32,429 nt of DNA. It comes from Pseudomonadota bacterium. Lineage in GTDB: Bacteria > Desulfobacterota > Anaeroferrophillalia > Anaeroferrophillales > Anaeroferrophillaceae. Shown here in pieces: positions 1-7,220 of this stretch. Position 1 is the first letter of the stretch. Each line of letters starts with the position of its first letter. Both the position numbers and the translations under genes were made by a program. The notes beneath the pieces are model-generated. The model saw only the letters and a list, made by a program, of their open reading frames with translations. It was not told the DNA's origin and searched no databases. The stretch is from the NCBI GenBank assembly GCA_034660915.1, contig JAYEKE010000102.1, positions 1 to 32,429 on the forward strand. Reading direction: 5' to 3'.

Positions 1-797
1 CCTTTAGCCTGCAAACGAAATTTCTGACCAGGCTGAGTTCCGGGAGGCAGAGTCAGCATCGCTTTGCCAGCAAAGGTCGGCACGTCAACCCGACCACCAA
101 GAATAGCCGTGGTCAGCGGAATACTTACCGTACAGTGAAGATTATGACCTTTCATGGTGAAAGTTTCATCCACCTGAACTTTCACCTGCAGCAGCAGATC
201 GCCGGCCGGACCTCCATGAGCCCCCGGTTGACCTTTCCCTTTAACCCGCAGTTTTGAATTATTATTGGTTCCAGGCGGAATCCTCACCGTTACCTTCCGA
301 TGGTTAATCTGCAACCGCAATTCCGTTCCCTGAACCGCTTCAGCAAAGGAAATTTCAACCGCGTAAGAAATATCCTCACCTTTTCGCGGTCTCGCCTGCT
401 GTTGAAATCCACCGGAACTGCCGAAAAGATCCGCGAATATATCAGCAGGATCACCTCCAGAAGTAAACGTCTTACTCCTGCTCCTGCCTCCTCCCATTCC
501 ACCGCCAAAAAGATCATTCAAATCAAAACCGTAAGCTCCAGCGCCGGGGTGGCCATGGAATCCCCCTCCCGGCTGCTGAAAGGTTTCCCCATAGGTATCA
601 TATTCTTTTCGTTTTTTTGCATCACTGAGGACTTCATAGGCCTCACTAATCTCTTTAAACTTCTTTTCGGCAGCGGCATTATCCGGATTCATATCGGGGT
701 GATACTTACGGGCCAATTTTCGAAATGCCTTTTTAATCTCTTCTTCAGAAGCTTTTTTACCCACCCCGAGAACAGCATAATAATCTTTTCCAGCCAC
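1..797 (-). CDS. CbpA-type DnaJ co-chaperone (3' end cut off by window edge)
   Basis: Encodes the first 265 residues of a J-domain co-chaperone that stimulates DnaK ATPase and delivers unfolded clients. The J domain is residues 1-70, with the HPD motif at 33-35 in YHPD. A Gly/Phe-rich linker follows (about 75-130, including [14 protein letters not shown]), then a C-terminal substrate-binding domain with the typical VRIPPGT stretch. The CxxCxGxG zinc-finger repeats of true DnaJ are absent, so this is the type II CbpA/curved-DNA-binding class, usually about 300 residues; roughly 40 residues are missing off the edge. The start is GTG at 797, preceded by an AAGGAAG Shine-Dalgarno at good spacing; no ATG fits. 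A sigma-70-like promoter lies upstream. Family assignment is firm; whether it is the only DnaJ homologue here is unknown. Confidence 0.9.
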   Translation of the reverse strand, partial: MAGKDYYAVLGVGKKASEEEIKKAFRKLARKYHPDMNPDNAAAEKKFKEISEAYEVLSDAKKRKEYDTYGETFQQPGGGFHGHPGAGAYGFDLNDLFGGGMGGGRSRSKTFTSGGDPADIFADLFGSSGGFQQQARPRKGEDISYAVEISFAEAVQGTELRLQINHRKVTVRIPPGTNNNSKLRVKGKGQPGAHGGPAGDLLLQVKVQVDETFTMKGHNLHCTVSIPLTTAILGGRVDVPTFAGKAMLTLPPGTQPGQKFRLQAK

Positions 798-860
798 AAT
801 ATCTTCCTTTCCAAAACTATCTCAGCCACCAGGAATCAAACTGAACCCTCAATTAAGCAA

Positions 861-895
861 TTAGCCTTTAGCCTTTAGCCTTTAGCAGTTAGTTT
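861..895. repeat. 7-bp tandem array (TTAGCNN x5) in the dnaJ-like leader
   Basis: Five consecutive heptamers, TTAGCCT three times, then TTAGCAG and TTAGTTT. They are embedded in a longer block (851-906) with AATTAAGC on one side and AATGATTAAC on the other. The same block organisation recurs at 5553-5600 and, inverted, at 28047-28100. Given the promoter at 910-938, this array should lie in the 5' untranslated leader of the dnaJ-like gene. Confidence 0.8.
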
Positions 896-909
896 AATGA
901 TTAACCAAT

Positions 910-938
910 AATATAATCCTCGTCCCAAAATTTGTAAA
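910..938 (-). promoter_or_regulatory. sigma-70-type promoter of the dnaJ-like gene
   Basis: On the minus strand TTTACA (933-938) is followed after exactly 17 nt by TATATT (910-915), both close to consensus. Transcription would begin near 903 and give a leader of about 105 nt carrying the heptamer array before the GTG start. No CIRCE-type heat-shock operator is seen. The rest of the dnaJ-pnp gap (939-1010) shows nothing recognisable. Confidence 0.55.
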
Positions 939-1010
939 GTCACAACATTATGAAATTCATGCAATAGTCATTGAATTCAATAGAGTCGAGACATTAAATC
1001 AAGAGACCTC

Positions 1011-1042
1011 AAAAAAATAAGGCGGGTCAAACCCGCCTTATT
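1011..1042 (-). terminator. Rho-independent terminator after pnp
   Basis: A perfect 12-bp stem (AATAAGGCGGGT, 1016-1027, with its complement 1031-1042) closes a 3-nt loop. On the minus strand it is followed directly by a run of T (1015 down to 1011) in addition to the TT that closes the stem. It starts 34 nt beyond the pnp stop and closes the long minus-strand operon. Confidence 0.9.
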
Positions 1043-1076
1043 ACTAGAACAACACTGGTAAAATAAGTGACAAGAT

Positions 1077-3164
1077 CTACTTGTCTTTCTTTTCATCAAG
1101 GGCATCCTTGCGGGAAAGCTTAATTTTCCCCTGGCGATCAACTTCCAGAACTTTCACCAAAACCTCATCGCCCTCCTTCAGAACATCCCTGACATTGCGA
1201 ACCCGTTCATGGGCAAGCTGCGATATGTGTACCAAGCCATCAGTGCCGGGAAATATTTCCACAAAGGCACCAAAATCCATGATTTTCTGTACTTTACCCA
1301 GGTATATTTTCCCAACTTCGGCTTCCTGGGTCAAGTCGCGAATCATGGCAATAGCCATATCGGCAGCATCTTCATCTGCAGAGGCAATTTTTATTTCACC
1401 GCTGTCCTCAATATCAATCTTAGCCCCGGTTTTTTCAACAATGGCCCGGATATTTTTCCCGCCCGGCCCAATCACGTCACGAATTTTATCCTGGTGAACA
1501 GTAACAGTAATAATCCTGGGAGCATAGGTGGAAATTTCTTCCCGTGATTCAGCCAGACATTTTTCCATAATCCCCAGAATGGTGAACCGACCTTCCCGGG
1601 CCTGATCCAGGGCTTTCTTCATAATTTCCTGGCTGATCCCGGTAATTTTGATATCCATCTGGATAGCAGTAATGCCTTCCCGGGTTCCGGCCACCTTGAA
1701 ATCCATATCACCGACGTGATCTTCATCACCCAGGATATCGCTAAGCACGATAAAATCATCCCCCTCCTTAACTAGTCCCATGGCAATTCCGGCTACCGGG
1801 GCTTTCAGGGGCACACCTCCATCCATCAAGGCCAGCGAACCACCACAAACCGTGGCCATTGAAGATGAACCATTGGACTCAAGGATATCTGAAACCACCC
1901 GGATCGTATAGGGAAACTCTTCATCACTGGGCAGAACCGGGGTCAGAGCCCGTTCAGCCAGAAGTCCATGACCAATTTCACGCCGTCCCGGTCCCCGAAG
2001 GAAACGCGCTTCGCCAACACTGAAAGGAGGAAAATTATAATGCAACATAAACCGTTTAAAACTTTCCCCAAGCAGGGAATCAATCCGCTGTTCATCCGAT
2101 GAAGTCCCTAAGGTACCGGTAACCAGGGCCTGGGTTTCACCTCTGGTAAACAGAGCAGAGCCATGAACCCGGGGCAACAGACCAACCTCGCAGGATATCT
2201 GCCTGACTTCATCAACTGCGCGCCCCCCGATCCGAACTTTTTGCTGATAAATCTGCTGCCGGATAGCGGTTGACAACTGGTTTTCAAATACTTCGCCGAG
2301 ATCATTCACCTGAATATCATGGTTTTCCAGCTGCACGGCAATTTCAGCTTTCAAGTCACTGAAATAATCCCGCCTTTCCAGTTTGTCACTGATAGCCAGA
2401 CCTTCATCAAAGCGTGAACCATACTCTTCCACCACCACGGCAGTCAGCTGTTCATCAAGCTGAGGAGCAACAACAACCCGCTTTTGTTTACCAACCTGTT
2501 TGGCCATCTCTTCCTGAGCCTGCAGCAGGGGCTGCGCCGCCTGGTGACCAAACTTAAGGGCCTCAATAATAACATCTTCCGGCAATTCCCGGGCACCACC
2601 CTCAACCATGACCACAGCCTCATAACTGCAGGCCATAACTATATCAAGGTCACTGTTCTCCATTTCGTCCTGAAGTGGATTGCTCACCAACTTCCCATCA
2701 ATACGACCAACACGGACCCCGGCAATGGGGCCGGTAAAGGGGATATCGGATATCATCAATGCCGCAGAGGCTCCGGTCAAGGCCAGGATGGCGGCATCAT
2801 GTTTTCCATCTACTGAAATAACCGTGGCAATTACCTGGGTTTCACAAGTAAAGCCTTTGGGAAATAATGGCCGGATAGGTCTGTCGATGAGCCTGGAGGT
2901 CAGGGTCTCACGATCCGTAGGACGACCTTCCCGCTTAAAAAAACCACCGGGGATTTTGCCGGCAGCATAAGTCTTTTCACGATAATCAACAGTAAGCGGG
3001 AAAAAATCTATCCCCTCCCGCCCTTTTCGGTCGGCAACAGCAGTCACCAGAACCATGGTATCACCCGAGCGAACCACTACCGAACCACCAGCCTGTTTGG
3101 CTAATTTCCCTGTTTCCAGGACAATATTACTTTCTTCAACTTCCAGTTTACAATAACGCTTCAT
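1077..3164 (-). CDS. pnp: Polyribonucleotide nucleotidyltransferase (PNPase)
   Basis: A 3'-5' phosphorolytic exoribonuclease that degrades mRNA to nucleoside diphosphates as a trimer, often within a degradosome. The 695-residue length is typical. Two RNase PH domains (about 10-140 and 320-460) flank the all-helical linker. The second carries the well-conserved FPPFSVGE and [11 protein letters not shown] segments. A KH domain (GPGGKN at 566-571) and a C-terminal S1 domain (about 617-688, with GFV-type FGAFVEI and GLVHISQL) bind RNA. It lies just downstream of rpsO, the classic rpsO-pnp arrangement, with an 83-nt gap containing a small CAGCTG hairpin. In enterobacteria PNPase autoregulates through a hairpin in this gap; whether that applies here is inference. 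Confidence 0.98.
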   Translation of the reverse strand: MKRYCKLEVEESNIVLETGKLAKQAGGSVVVRSGDTMVLVTAVADRKGREGIDFFPLTVDYREKTYAAGKIPGGFFKREGRPTDRETLTSRLIDRPIRPLFPKGFTCETQVIATVISVDGKHDAAILALTGASAALMISDIPFTGPIAGVRVGRIDGKLVSNPLQDEMENSDLDIVMACSYEAVVMVEGGARELPEDVIIEALKFGHQAAQPLLQAQEEMAKQVGKQKRVVVAPQLDEQLTAVVVEEYGSRFDEGLAISDKLERRDYFSDLKAEIAVQLENHDIQVNDLGEVFENQLSTAIRQQIYQQKVRIGGRAVDEVRQISCEVGLLPRVHGSALFTRGETQALVTGTLGTSSDEQRIDSLLGESFKRFMLHYNFPPFSVGEARFLRGPGRREIGHGLLAERALTPVLPSDEEFPYTIRVVSDILESNGSSSMATVCGGSLALMDGGVPLKAPVAGIAMGLVKEGDDFIVLSDILGDEDHVGDMDFKVAGTREGITAIQMDIKITGISQEIMKKALDQAREGRFTILGIMEKCLAESREEISTYAPRIITVTVHQDKIRDVIGPGGKNIRAIVEKTGAKIDIEDSGEIKIASADEDAADMAIAMIRDLTQEAEVGKIYLGKVQKIMDFGAFVEIFPGTDGLVHISQLAHERVRNVRDVLKEGDEVLVKVLEVDRQGKIKLSRKDALDEKKDK

Positions 3165-3224
3165 GTATTTTCCTATTCGTCTATTAGTTCTGCATTTATA
3201 AGCAGTCCCGGGATCGGCAGCTCA

Positions 3225-3242
3225 CAGCTGAAATTACAGCTG
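3225..3242 (-). other. Small hairpin in the rpsO-pnp intergenic leader
   Basis: Two CAGCTG hexamers (3225-3230 and 3237-3242) can pair around a 6-nt loop just after the rpsO stop and about 60 nt before the pnp start. The stem is short, with no T run, so it is not a terminator. It is a candidate for RNA processing or PNPase autoregulation by analogy with enterobacterial rpsO-pnp, but the structural evidence is weak. Confidence 0.3.
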
Positions 3243-3247
3243 GTCAT

Positions 3248-3517
3248 TTACCGACGCAATCCCAGGGTACTGATCACGGTTTTATAACGTTGAAATTCCT
3301 TTTTCTTCAGATAGTCAAGCAACCGACGGCGCTGGCCAACCAGTTTCAAAAGTCCCCGACGTGAATGAAAGTCTTTTTTATGGGTTTTAAAGTGCTCGGT
3401 TAAATAGATTATCCGTTCACTTAACAACGCAATCTGGACTTCCGGCGAGCCGGTATCGCTGTCGTGCATTTGAAATTTTTCGATTACGGTTTTCTTCTTT
3501 TCAGTTTCTAAAGCCAT
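3248..3517 (-). CDS. rpsO: 30S ribosomal protein S15
   Basis: Primary 16S rRNA-binding protein that organises the central domain of the small subunit. The 89-residue product begins MALETEKK and carries the S15 signature region, with [13 protein letters not shown] at about 17-29 and the [18 protein letters not shown] helix. The usual length is 89 residues. The ATG at 3517 is chosen because GGGAGGA sits 8 nt upstream; an in-frame GTG at 3535 would place that Shine-Dalgarno inside the coding region. It lies between truB and pnp, the common bacterial order. Confidence 0.97.
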   Translation of the reverse strand: MALETEKKKTVIEKFQMHDSDTGSPEVQIALLSERIIYLTEHFKTHKKDFHSRRGLLKLVGQRRRLLDYLKKKEFQRYKTVISTLGLRR

Positions 3518-3578
3518 TGAATCTATTCCTCCCACAAATAATCAGACACAGGCCTAAAGCCTCAAAAATCATTACCTG

Positions 3579-3607
3579 CGAATATCACAGAAATCCCTGA
3601 ATGTAAA
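3579..3607 (-). promoter_or_regulatory. Possible internal promoter for rpsO-pnp
   Basis: TTTACA (3602-3607) is followed after 17 nt by TATTCG (3579-3584) on the minus strand, in the 94-nt truB-rpsO gap. The -35 matches well and the -10 poorly. Internal rpsO promoters are common in this operon, so it is plausible but not strong. Confidence 0.3.
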
Positions 3608-3611
3608 GATT

Positions 3612-4520
3612 TTATTGCAAAAACACCCTTTTCATCTGCAACCAACAGTAACGGTTTTCCAATACCAGACAGGCAATCGCCAGCAGATTGCCAACCGAAT
3701 CTATAAGTTTGTATTCAGTCCCTGGTGGATGGGTCAACGATTGCGTCATCAGCTCCTCCGGCAGCGCCGACCCCGTTTTGATCAGGGCTATCAATTCCTC
3801 ATCCTCAATAGTCAGCGCCGGCATCCTGGACAAAACTTTTGCCATGGAAATAACTGCGGAAAAGTCACTTTGACCAGCCGCCGTTTTCAGTTGCTCCAAT
3901 CCAACCGCATCCGCCAACAGAAAAGGGCCGCTCTGTTCCCGAACCAAACGGGTCAGCATAGCACCGCAGCCCAACCGCAGACCAATATCATGCACTAAAG
4001 AACGGACATAAGTACCACGGGAACAACAGACCCGAAAGGTAGCTTTCGGTAATTTCAGTGAAAGCAACTCGAAAGAGCAAACTGTTATTTGTCGCGGTGG
4101 TGGAATCACCGGGTTCCCACTGCGGGCCAGGGCATACAGTGGTTTTCCTTTATATTTCAAAGCTGAAAAGATGGGAGGAACCTGGCTGATGGTACCGGTA
4201 AAATCAGCTAACACCGTTTCCAGGTCCAGTGGGGAAAAACTCATGTTCCCCGTAAACTGACGACGGATTGTCCCCTGGCAATCATATGTATCAGTCTCGA
4301 CCCCAAGGCACAGTTCACCTGAGTAAACCTTAACCGACTCGTCCAGGTAGGGAATCAGTCTGGTAGCCTTTCCCAGCGCTACCGGCAAAACCCCGGTTGC
4401 CAATGGATCGAGGGTTCCCGTATGCCCGGCTTTGTGACAGCCCAAAATTCGCTTTACCCGGGCAACAACAGCCTGGGAAGTCAGATCAGCCGGTTTATCT
4501 ATAGTAATAAAACCATCCAT
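3612..4520 (-). CDS. truB: tRNA pseudouridine-55 synthase
   Basis: Converts U55 in the T-arm of tRNAs to pseudouridine. The N-terminal catalytic domain begins GFITIDKP and contains GHTGTLDPLATGVLP, whose Asp (residue 38 with this start) is the catalytic nucleophile. RGTYVRSLVHDIG is a further family motif, and a divergent PUA-like C-terminus follows. About 302 residues is typical. The ATG at 4520 shares its A with the nrnA TGA stop (TGATG), which implies translational coupling; a TTG one codon earlier is possible but less likely. It sits between nrnA and rpsO in the superoperon. Confidence 0.96.
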   Translation of the reverse strand: MDGFITIDKPADLTSQAVVARVKRILGCHKAGHTGTLDPLATGVLPVALGKATRLIPYLDESVKVYSGELCLGVETDTYDCQGTIRRQFTGNMSFSPLDLETVLADFTGTISQVPPIFSALKYKGKPLYALARSGNPVIPPPRQITVCSFELLSLKLPKATFRVCCSRGTYVRSLVHDIGLRLGCGAMLTRLVREQSGPFLLADAVGLEQLKTAAGQSDFSAVISMAKVLSRMPALTIEDEELIALIKTGSALPEELMTQSLTHPPGTEYKLIDSVGNLLAIACLVLENRYCWLQMKRVFLQ

Positions 4521-5542
4521 CAACTATTCGCCCCGGCAATCAGGGAAACAGCATCAGAACCGCTGACATTGAGCAAAAAATCAATTTTTCGAAAAACCAG
4601 CTGGATTATTTCATCAGCCGTTCCGGTCAGGTAGCAACCGGCCGCATTTTTATGTCCGCCACCGCCAAATTCCTGAGCCAGCGAAGCTACATCTACTTTA
4701 CCCCGGGAGCGAAAGCTCAATTTATATGATTTTTCCGCATCCTGACGCAGGAGAAAAGCCACTTCAACCCCGGCAATGGAACGGGGATAATTGACCAGGC
4801 GATCCGTATGCTCGGCATTGGTACCCGTCCGCGCATACATCTCCTGGGTAACCGTAACACAGGCGGCCTTCCCATCCGGAGCAATCCGCAACGTCTGCAG
4901 TACAGAGCCCAAAAGTTGCAGTCGACTCACAGGCTCACTTTCATAAACCTGCTGGGCCACCATCCACGGGTCAACACCACGATTGACCAATTCCCCGGCA
5001 ATAGCAAAAGATCGGGGGGTGGAGTTGGCATAATGAAAGGAACCGGTATCGGTGATGATCCCGGCATAAAGGTTTATAGCCACCTCCCGGGAATAATCAG
5101 GATCCATCCGGAAAATCATCTCGTACACCAGTTCAGCCGTAGCACTGGCCTTTGCATCAATCAGGTTCACCTGGGCAAAAGAATCATTGGTTACATGATG
5201 ATCAATACAGCCCATCTGCCGATAACCGGTAAACTCGGGCAGAACATTGCCTGTACGGCTCAACTCACTGCAGTCGAGCAGCAGCAGGAGATCAAATATT
5301 TCATCTTCCGGTATCCGGGAAACAAAATTATCCGCCAGGGGCAGAAAAGCAAACATGTACGGAACCGGATCACGGTCATACAAAACCACCCTTTTCCCCA
5401 GCTTTTCCAGTGTCTCAGCCAGAGCCAGGGATGAGCCGATAGCATCGCCATCGGGATTTACATGGGTGGCAATAAGAACCGTTTGCGCCGCGGAACAGGC
5501 ACCGATCATTTGTTCAATTTGCTTGATGTCAACTGCCATCAT
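4520..5542 (-). CDS. nrnA: DHH-DHHA1 phosphoesterase, NrnA-type nanoRNase/pAp phosphatase
   Basis: Cytoplasmic DHH-family phosphoesterase expected to degrade very short RNA oligonucleotides and often to dephosphorylate 3'-phosphoadenosine 5'-phosphate. In the 340-residue product the metal-binding motif HVNPDGDAIGS starts at His27, the DHH motif is at 114-116 in IDHHVTND, and the DHHA1 nucleotide-binding motif GGGGH is at 293-297. Start at the first of two tandem ATGs (5542), with AGGG about 6 nt upstream. It overlaps truB by one base. NrnA next to rbfA and truB is usual in Gram-positives and deltaproteobacteria. Substrate preference cannot be read from the sequence. Confidence 0.92.
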   Translation of the reverse strand: MMAVDIKQIEQMIGACSAAQTVLIATHVNPDGDAIGSSLALAETLEKLGKRVVLYDRDPVPYMFAFLPLADNFVSRIPEDEIFDLLLLLDCSELSRTGNVLPEFTGYRQMGCIDHHVTNDSFAQVNLIDAKASATAELVYEMIFRMDPDYSREVAINLYAGIITDTGSFHYANSTPRSFAIAGELVNRGVDPWMVAQQVYESEPVSRLQLLGSVLQTLRIAPDGKAACVTVTQEMYARTGTNAEHTDRLVNYPRSIAGVEVAFLLRQDAEKSYKLSFRSRGKVDVASLAQEFGGGGHKNAAGCYLTGTADEIIQLVFRKIDFLLNVSGSDAVSLIAGANS

Positions 5543-5563
5543 TTATATCCCTGGATTAAGCGG

Positions 5564-5591
5564 CTAGCTTTTAGCCATTAGCTGTTAGTTC
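5564..5591. repeat. 7-bp tandem array (four units) upstream of nrnA
   Basis: Heptamers CTAGCTT, TTAGCCA, TTAGCTG and TTAGTTC in register, flanked by GGATTAAGCGG on the left and AATAATTAC on the right. The flanks match those of the array at 851-906, so the blocks are related beyond the heptamers. The array lies about 20 nt upstream of the nrnA start on the transcribed strand. Confidence 0.75.
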
Positions 5592-5716
5592 AATAATTAC
5601 ACGGTGTTTACTATTGCAAACCCCTCACTCCTTTAGATTTTATTGCTAATAGTAAGCATTCATTTGTTTATAAATTAGCAAATTCTTGGACCTAATATCC
5701 GTCAATTTTTTTTAAT

Positions 5717-5823
5717 TCTCGCGCTAAGCCGCAAAGACCGCGAAGAGTTCAATTTGCTATATCGTCTGTCGTTTTTCATTGCGCCTTTGCGTCTTGAGTG
5801 AGTGAAGCGAACGGGCGCGAGAC
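5717..5823. repeat. Imperfect inverted repeat of GCAAAG-type arrays
   Basis: The left arm (5717-5747) contains TCTCGCGC followed by GCAAAGACCGCGAAGAG. The right arm (5778-5823), read on the minus strand, begins GTCTCGCGC and ends in AAGACGCAAAGGCGCAA. The arms share a CTCGCGC edge and purine-rich AAAG(A/G)CGC repeats, but the right arm is interrupted by about 20 nt. It looks like a decayed dispersed intergenic repeat; no coding potential is seen. Confidence 0.5.
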
Positions 5824-5859
5824 AAAAAATTACGCTGACGCGGAGTCACATCGATACTC

Positions 5860-6210
5860 TCAGTCATCCAGATCCGCCAACAACTTGTCAATATGAAAAC
5901 CATGATCTATGGTTTCATCATAACGAAAATTCAACTCGGGAATCCGCTTCAAATGAAGTCGTTTTCCCAACTCACGACGGATGAAACCGGCAGAGCTCTG
6001 CAATCCTCTCAGGGTTTCCTCTTTTTCATCACCGGAGCCATGCACGGTATAATACACCTCGGCCATGTGCAGATCAGGACTGACCGCCACATCAATAATG
6101 GTGACAAAAGATATCCGTGGGTCTTTAACTTCCTGCAGCGACAACATGGAAGATATCTCTTTTCTCAAGGAATCAGCAACCCGACGACATCGCTTGGTCT
6201 GATTTCGCAT
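5860..6210 (-). CDS. rbfA: 30S ribosome-binding factor A
   Basis: Binds immature 30S subunits and assists 16S rRNA maturation and cold adaptation. The 116-residue product is a single KH-like domain, with the family pattern RVADSLRKEIS near the N-terminus, DPRISFVTI in the middle, and RIPELNFRYDETIDHG near the C-terminus. ATG at 6210; the Shine-Dalgarno is weak (GGTG). It belongs to the infB operon by synteny but is separated from the DUF503 gene upstream by nearly 700 nt of repeats, so it may need its own promoter, which I could not identify. Confidence 0.95.
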   Translation of the reverse strand: MRNQTKRCRRVADSLRKEISSMLSLQEVKDPRISFVTIIDVAVSPDLHMAEVYYTVHGSGDEKEETLRGLQSSAGFIRRELGKRLHLKRIPELNFRYDETIDHGFHIDKLLADLDD

Positions 6211-6236
6211 AAAACGTGCACCAGAAAATTGCCTAA

Positions 6237-6264
6237 GTTAAGCTATCAGCTGTTAGCGTTTAGC
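6237..6264. repeat. 7-bp tandem array upstream of rbfA
   Basis: Four in-register heptamers GTTAAGC, TATCAGC, TGTTAGC and GTTTAGC follow the NNTYAGC pattern seen elsewhere in the window. The array lies 27 nt upstream of the rbfA start. Confidence 0.65.
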
Positions 6265-6370
6265 TATGGGAAAACAAGGCCTTATGCTAATGAGAAGGTA
6301 AACATTTTCACGCTGTAACCCGCTGTGCGCAGCAAAAACTACCCCCAGCAGAATAAACAGTAAAAGCATT

Positions 6371-6401
6371 TGACCACGAAGCACACGAAGAGCACGAAGA
6401 G
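6371..6401. repeat. CACGAAG 9-bp array, left inverted arm
   Basis: Three 9-bp units of CACGAAGNN. The reverse complement matches the right arm at 6524-6554 at 27 of 31 positions by hand alignment. The arm lies directly beyond the 3' end of the GxxExxY remnant as read on the minus strand. Confidence 0.8.
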
Positions 6402-6413
6402 AATTAAAGAACA

Positions 6414-6523
6414 TACCTTTTAATTCTTCGACACTTTTCAATTCAACAATCAGCTTATTTTCAATGGCTATGAACCTCCAAAGCACAACCAATAACAGAA
6501 TGGGACAGATCATCAAATTTCAT
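6414..6523 (-). pseudogene. GxxExxY (PDDEXK_3-like) protein remnant
   Basis: On the minus strand an ATG at 6523 opens MKFDDLSHSVIGCALEVHSH and then stops (6461). The shape is that of the N-terminus of GxxExxY proteins, which have an SVIG(C)A(I/L)EVH segment. In another frame, overlapping the stop, comes ENKLIVELKSVEELKG, the conserved family core with the ExK element of the PD-(D/E)XK fold. The expected middle, containing the GxxExxY motif itself, is missing, and the C-terminus is replaced by the CACGAAG array. Intact members are about 125-130 residues, so this is a gene broken by internal deletion, frameshift and 3' loss. Identification rests on recalled family sequence patterns. Confidence 0.7.
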
Positions 6524-6554
6524 TTCTTCGTGTCCTTCGTGTGCTTCGTGGTGA
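6524..6554. repeat. CACGAAG 9-bp array, right inverted arm
   Basis: Read on the minus strand this is again three CACGAAGNN units, ending immediately before the ATG of the GxxExxY remnant. With the left arm it forms an inverted repeat enclosing about 120 nt, a MITE-like layout. Confidence 0.8.
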
Positions 6555-6657
6555 AATTTTTTTGTCCTGGGTCCCGAATTTGTGATAATTCACTTTCCCG
6601 CCTTCCTTCGCCTGCGGTCCGTACTGGTTTGCACGTTTGCTTCGCCGTGCTTCGCGG

Positions 6658-6736
6658 GGGGACACTCTTGACTATCGCTCGCCCAGTGGAGGAACAGCTT
6701 GAATTTGCTTTTAACGCGAAACTCAAGAATGTCCCC
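6658..6736. repeat. GGGGACA inverted-repeat mini-element
   Basis: GGGGACACTCTTGA (6658-6671) is mirrored by TCAAGAATGTCCCC (6723-6736) with one mismatch. The similarity extends inward over a TCGC, for roughly 20 of 22 matching positions. The 79-nt unit has no gene. Such ends resemble those next to IS200-like/REP-associated transposases in many genomes, so a non-autonomous remnant is the likely reading (inference). Confidence 0.6.
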
Positions 6737-6896
6737 AATCCCGGTGACCCCGCTTCCAATTTCCCCCGCCCTCCCTTTTTATTTTTTATGCAAGGCTTAC
6801 TACAATATAGCAAGCTCTGTGAGAAATAAGAAAAATTTGCCAATCTATAGACAAAGTCGAATATTAACGATTGCTAAGCGCTTAATTCAGGAATCA

Positions 6897-7202
6897 TTAA
6901 CGTTCCGGGAATGAATCAGAAAAAGTCATAATCTCCAGAGAAGAATCTCCGACCATAATTCCCGTAGATTCGATAAAATCGAGGATTTTATCCAAAATCC
7001 GATTAACCAATGCGTGATTACTACTGAGGACGGAAAAAGCCAATACCGCCTGCTGCCAGTTATCCTGGCAACCTGTTTCTGCCACTGAAAGATTAAATTT
7101 ATTCTGCAGCCGCTTGATTAAAGATTTCAGCACCCGACTTTTATCCTTCAGGGAATGATTTTCGGGCAGAAACAGTTGAACCTGACAAACCCCTACATGC
7201 AT
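6897..7202 (-). CDS. DUF503 family protein
   Basis: A small conserved protein of unknown biochemical role, regularly encoded between infB and rbfA and therefore suspected to act in ribosome maturation or translation. The 101-residue product begins MHVGVCQVQLFLPENHSLKDK, and SRVLKSLIKRLQNKFN and the VAETG segment are family hallmarks. The ATG at 7202 is preferred over an in-frame TTG at 7214 because the family starts at MHVG. It begins 18 nt after the infB stop, consistent with cotranscription. Function is not established. Confidence 0.88.
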   Translation of the reverse strand: MHVGVCQVQLFLPENHSLKDKSRVLKSLIKRLQNKFNLSVAETGCQDNWQQAVLAFSVLSSNHALVNRILDKILDFIESTGIMVGDSSLEIMTFSDSFPER

Positions 7203-7220
7203 GACCAACCACAACCACCA

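Larger units (their letters stand above)
5543..5859. other. 317-nt gene-free gap between rbfA and nrnA
   Basis: No plausible gene is seen on either strand. The gap holds a heptamer array (5564-5591) next to nrnA and a GCAAAG-type inverted repeat (5717-5823) next to rbfA. The part between them is AT-rich with no recognised signal. The gap is unusual because most junctions of this operon are short. Confidence 0.7.
6211..6896. other. 686-nt repeat-filled gap between DUF503 gene and rbfA
   Basis: This stretch contains, left to right, a heptamer array (6237-6264), inverted 9-bp CACGAAG arrays enclosing a GxxExxY remnant (6371-6554), and a GGGGACA inverted-repeat element (6658-6736). The segments 6265-6370, 6555-6657 and 6737-6896 show no recognisable gene or signal. 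Open frames that cross this region read through the repeats and are not convincing proteins. Confidence 0.75.

Noticed and set aside
851-906. CRISPR-like array
   Set aside because: Units are only 7 bp and contiguous, with no spacers and no cas genes in the window.
1081-1547. Long plus-strand frames opposite pnp (and similar frames opposite other genes)
   Set aside because: They are antisense shadows of strongly supported genes, with no Shine-Dalgarno or family similarity.
6464-6843. Open frames on both strands through the 6.5-6.8 kb gap
   Set aside because: They run through the CACGAAG array and the GGGGACA element, and their translations are repeat-derived with no family resemblance.
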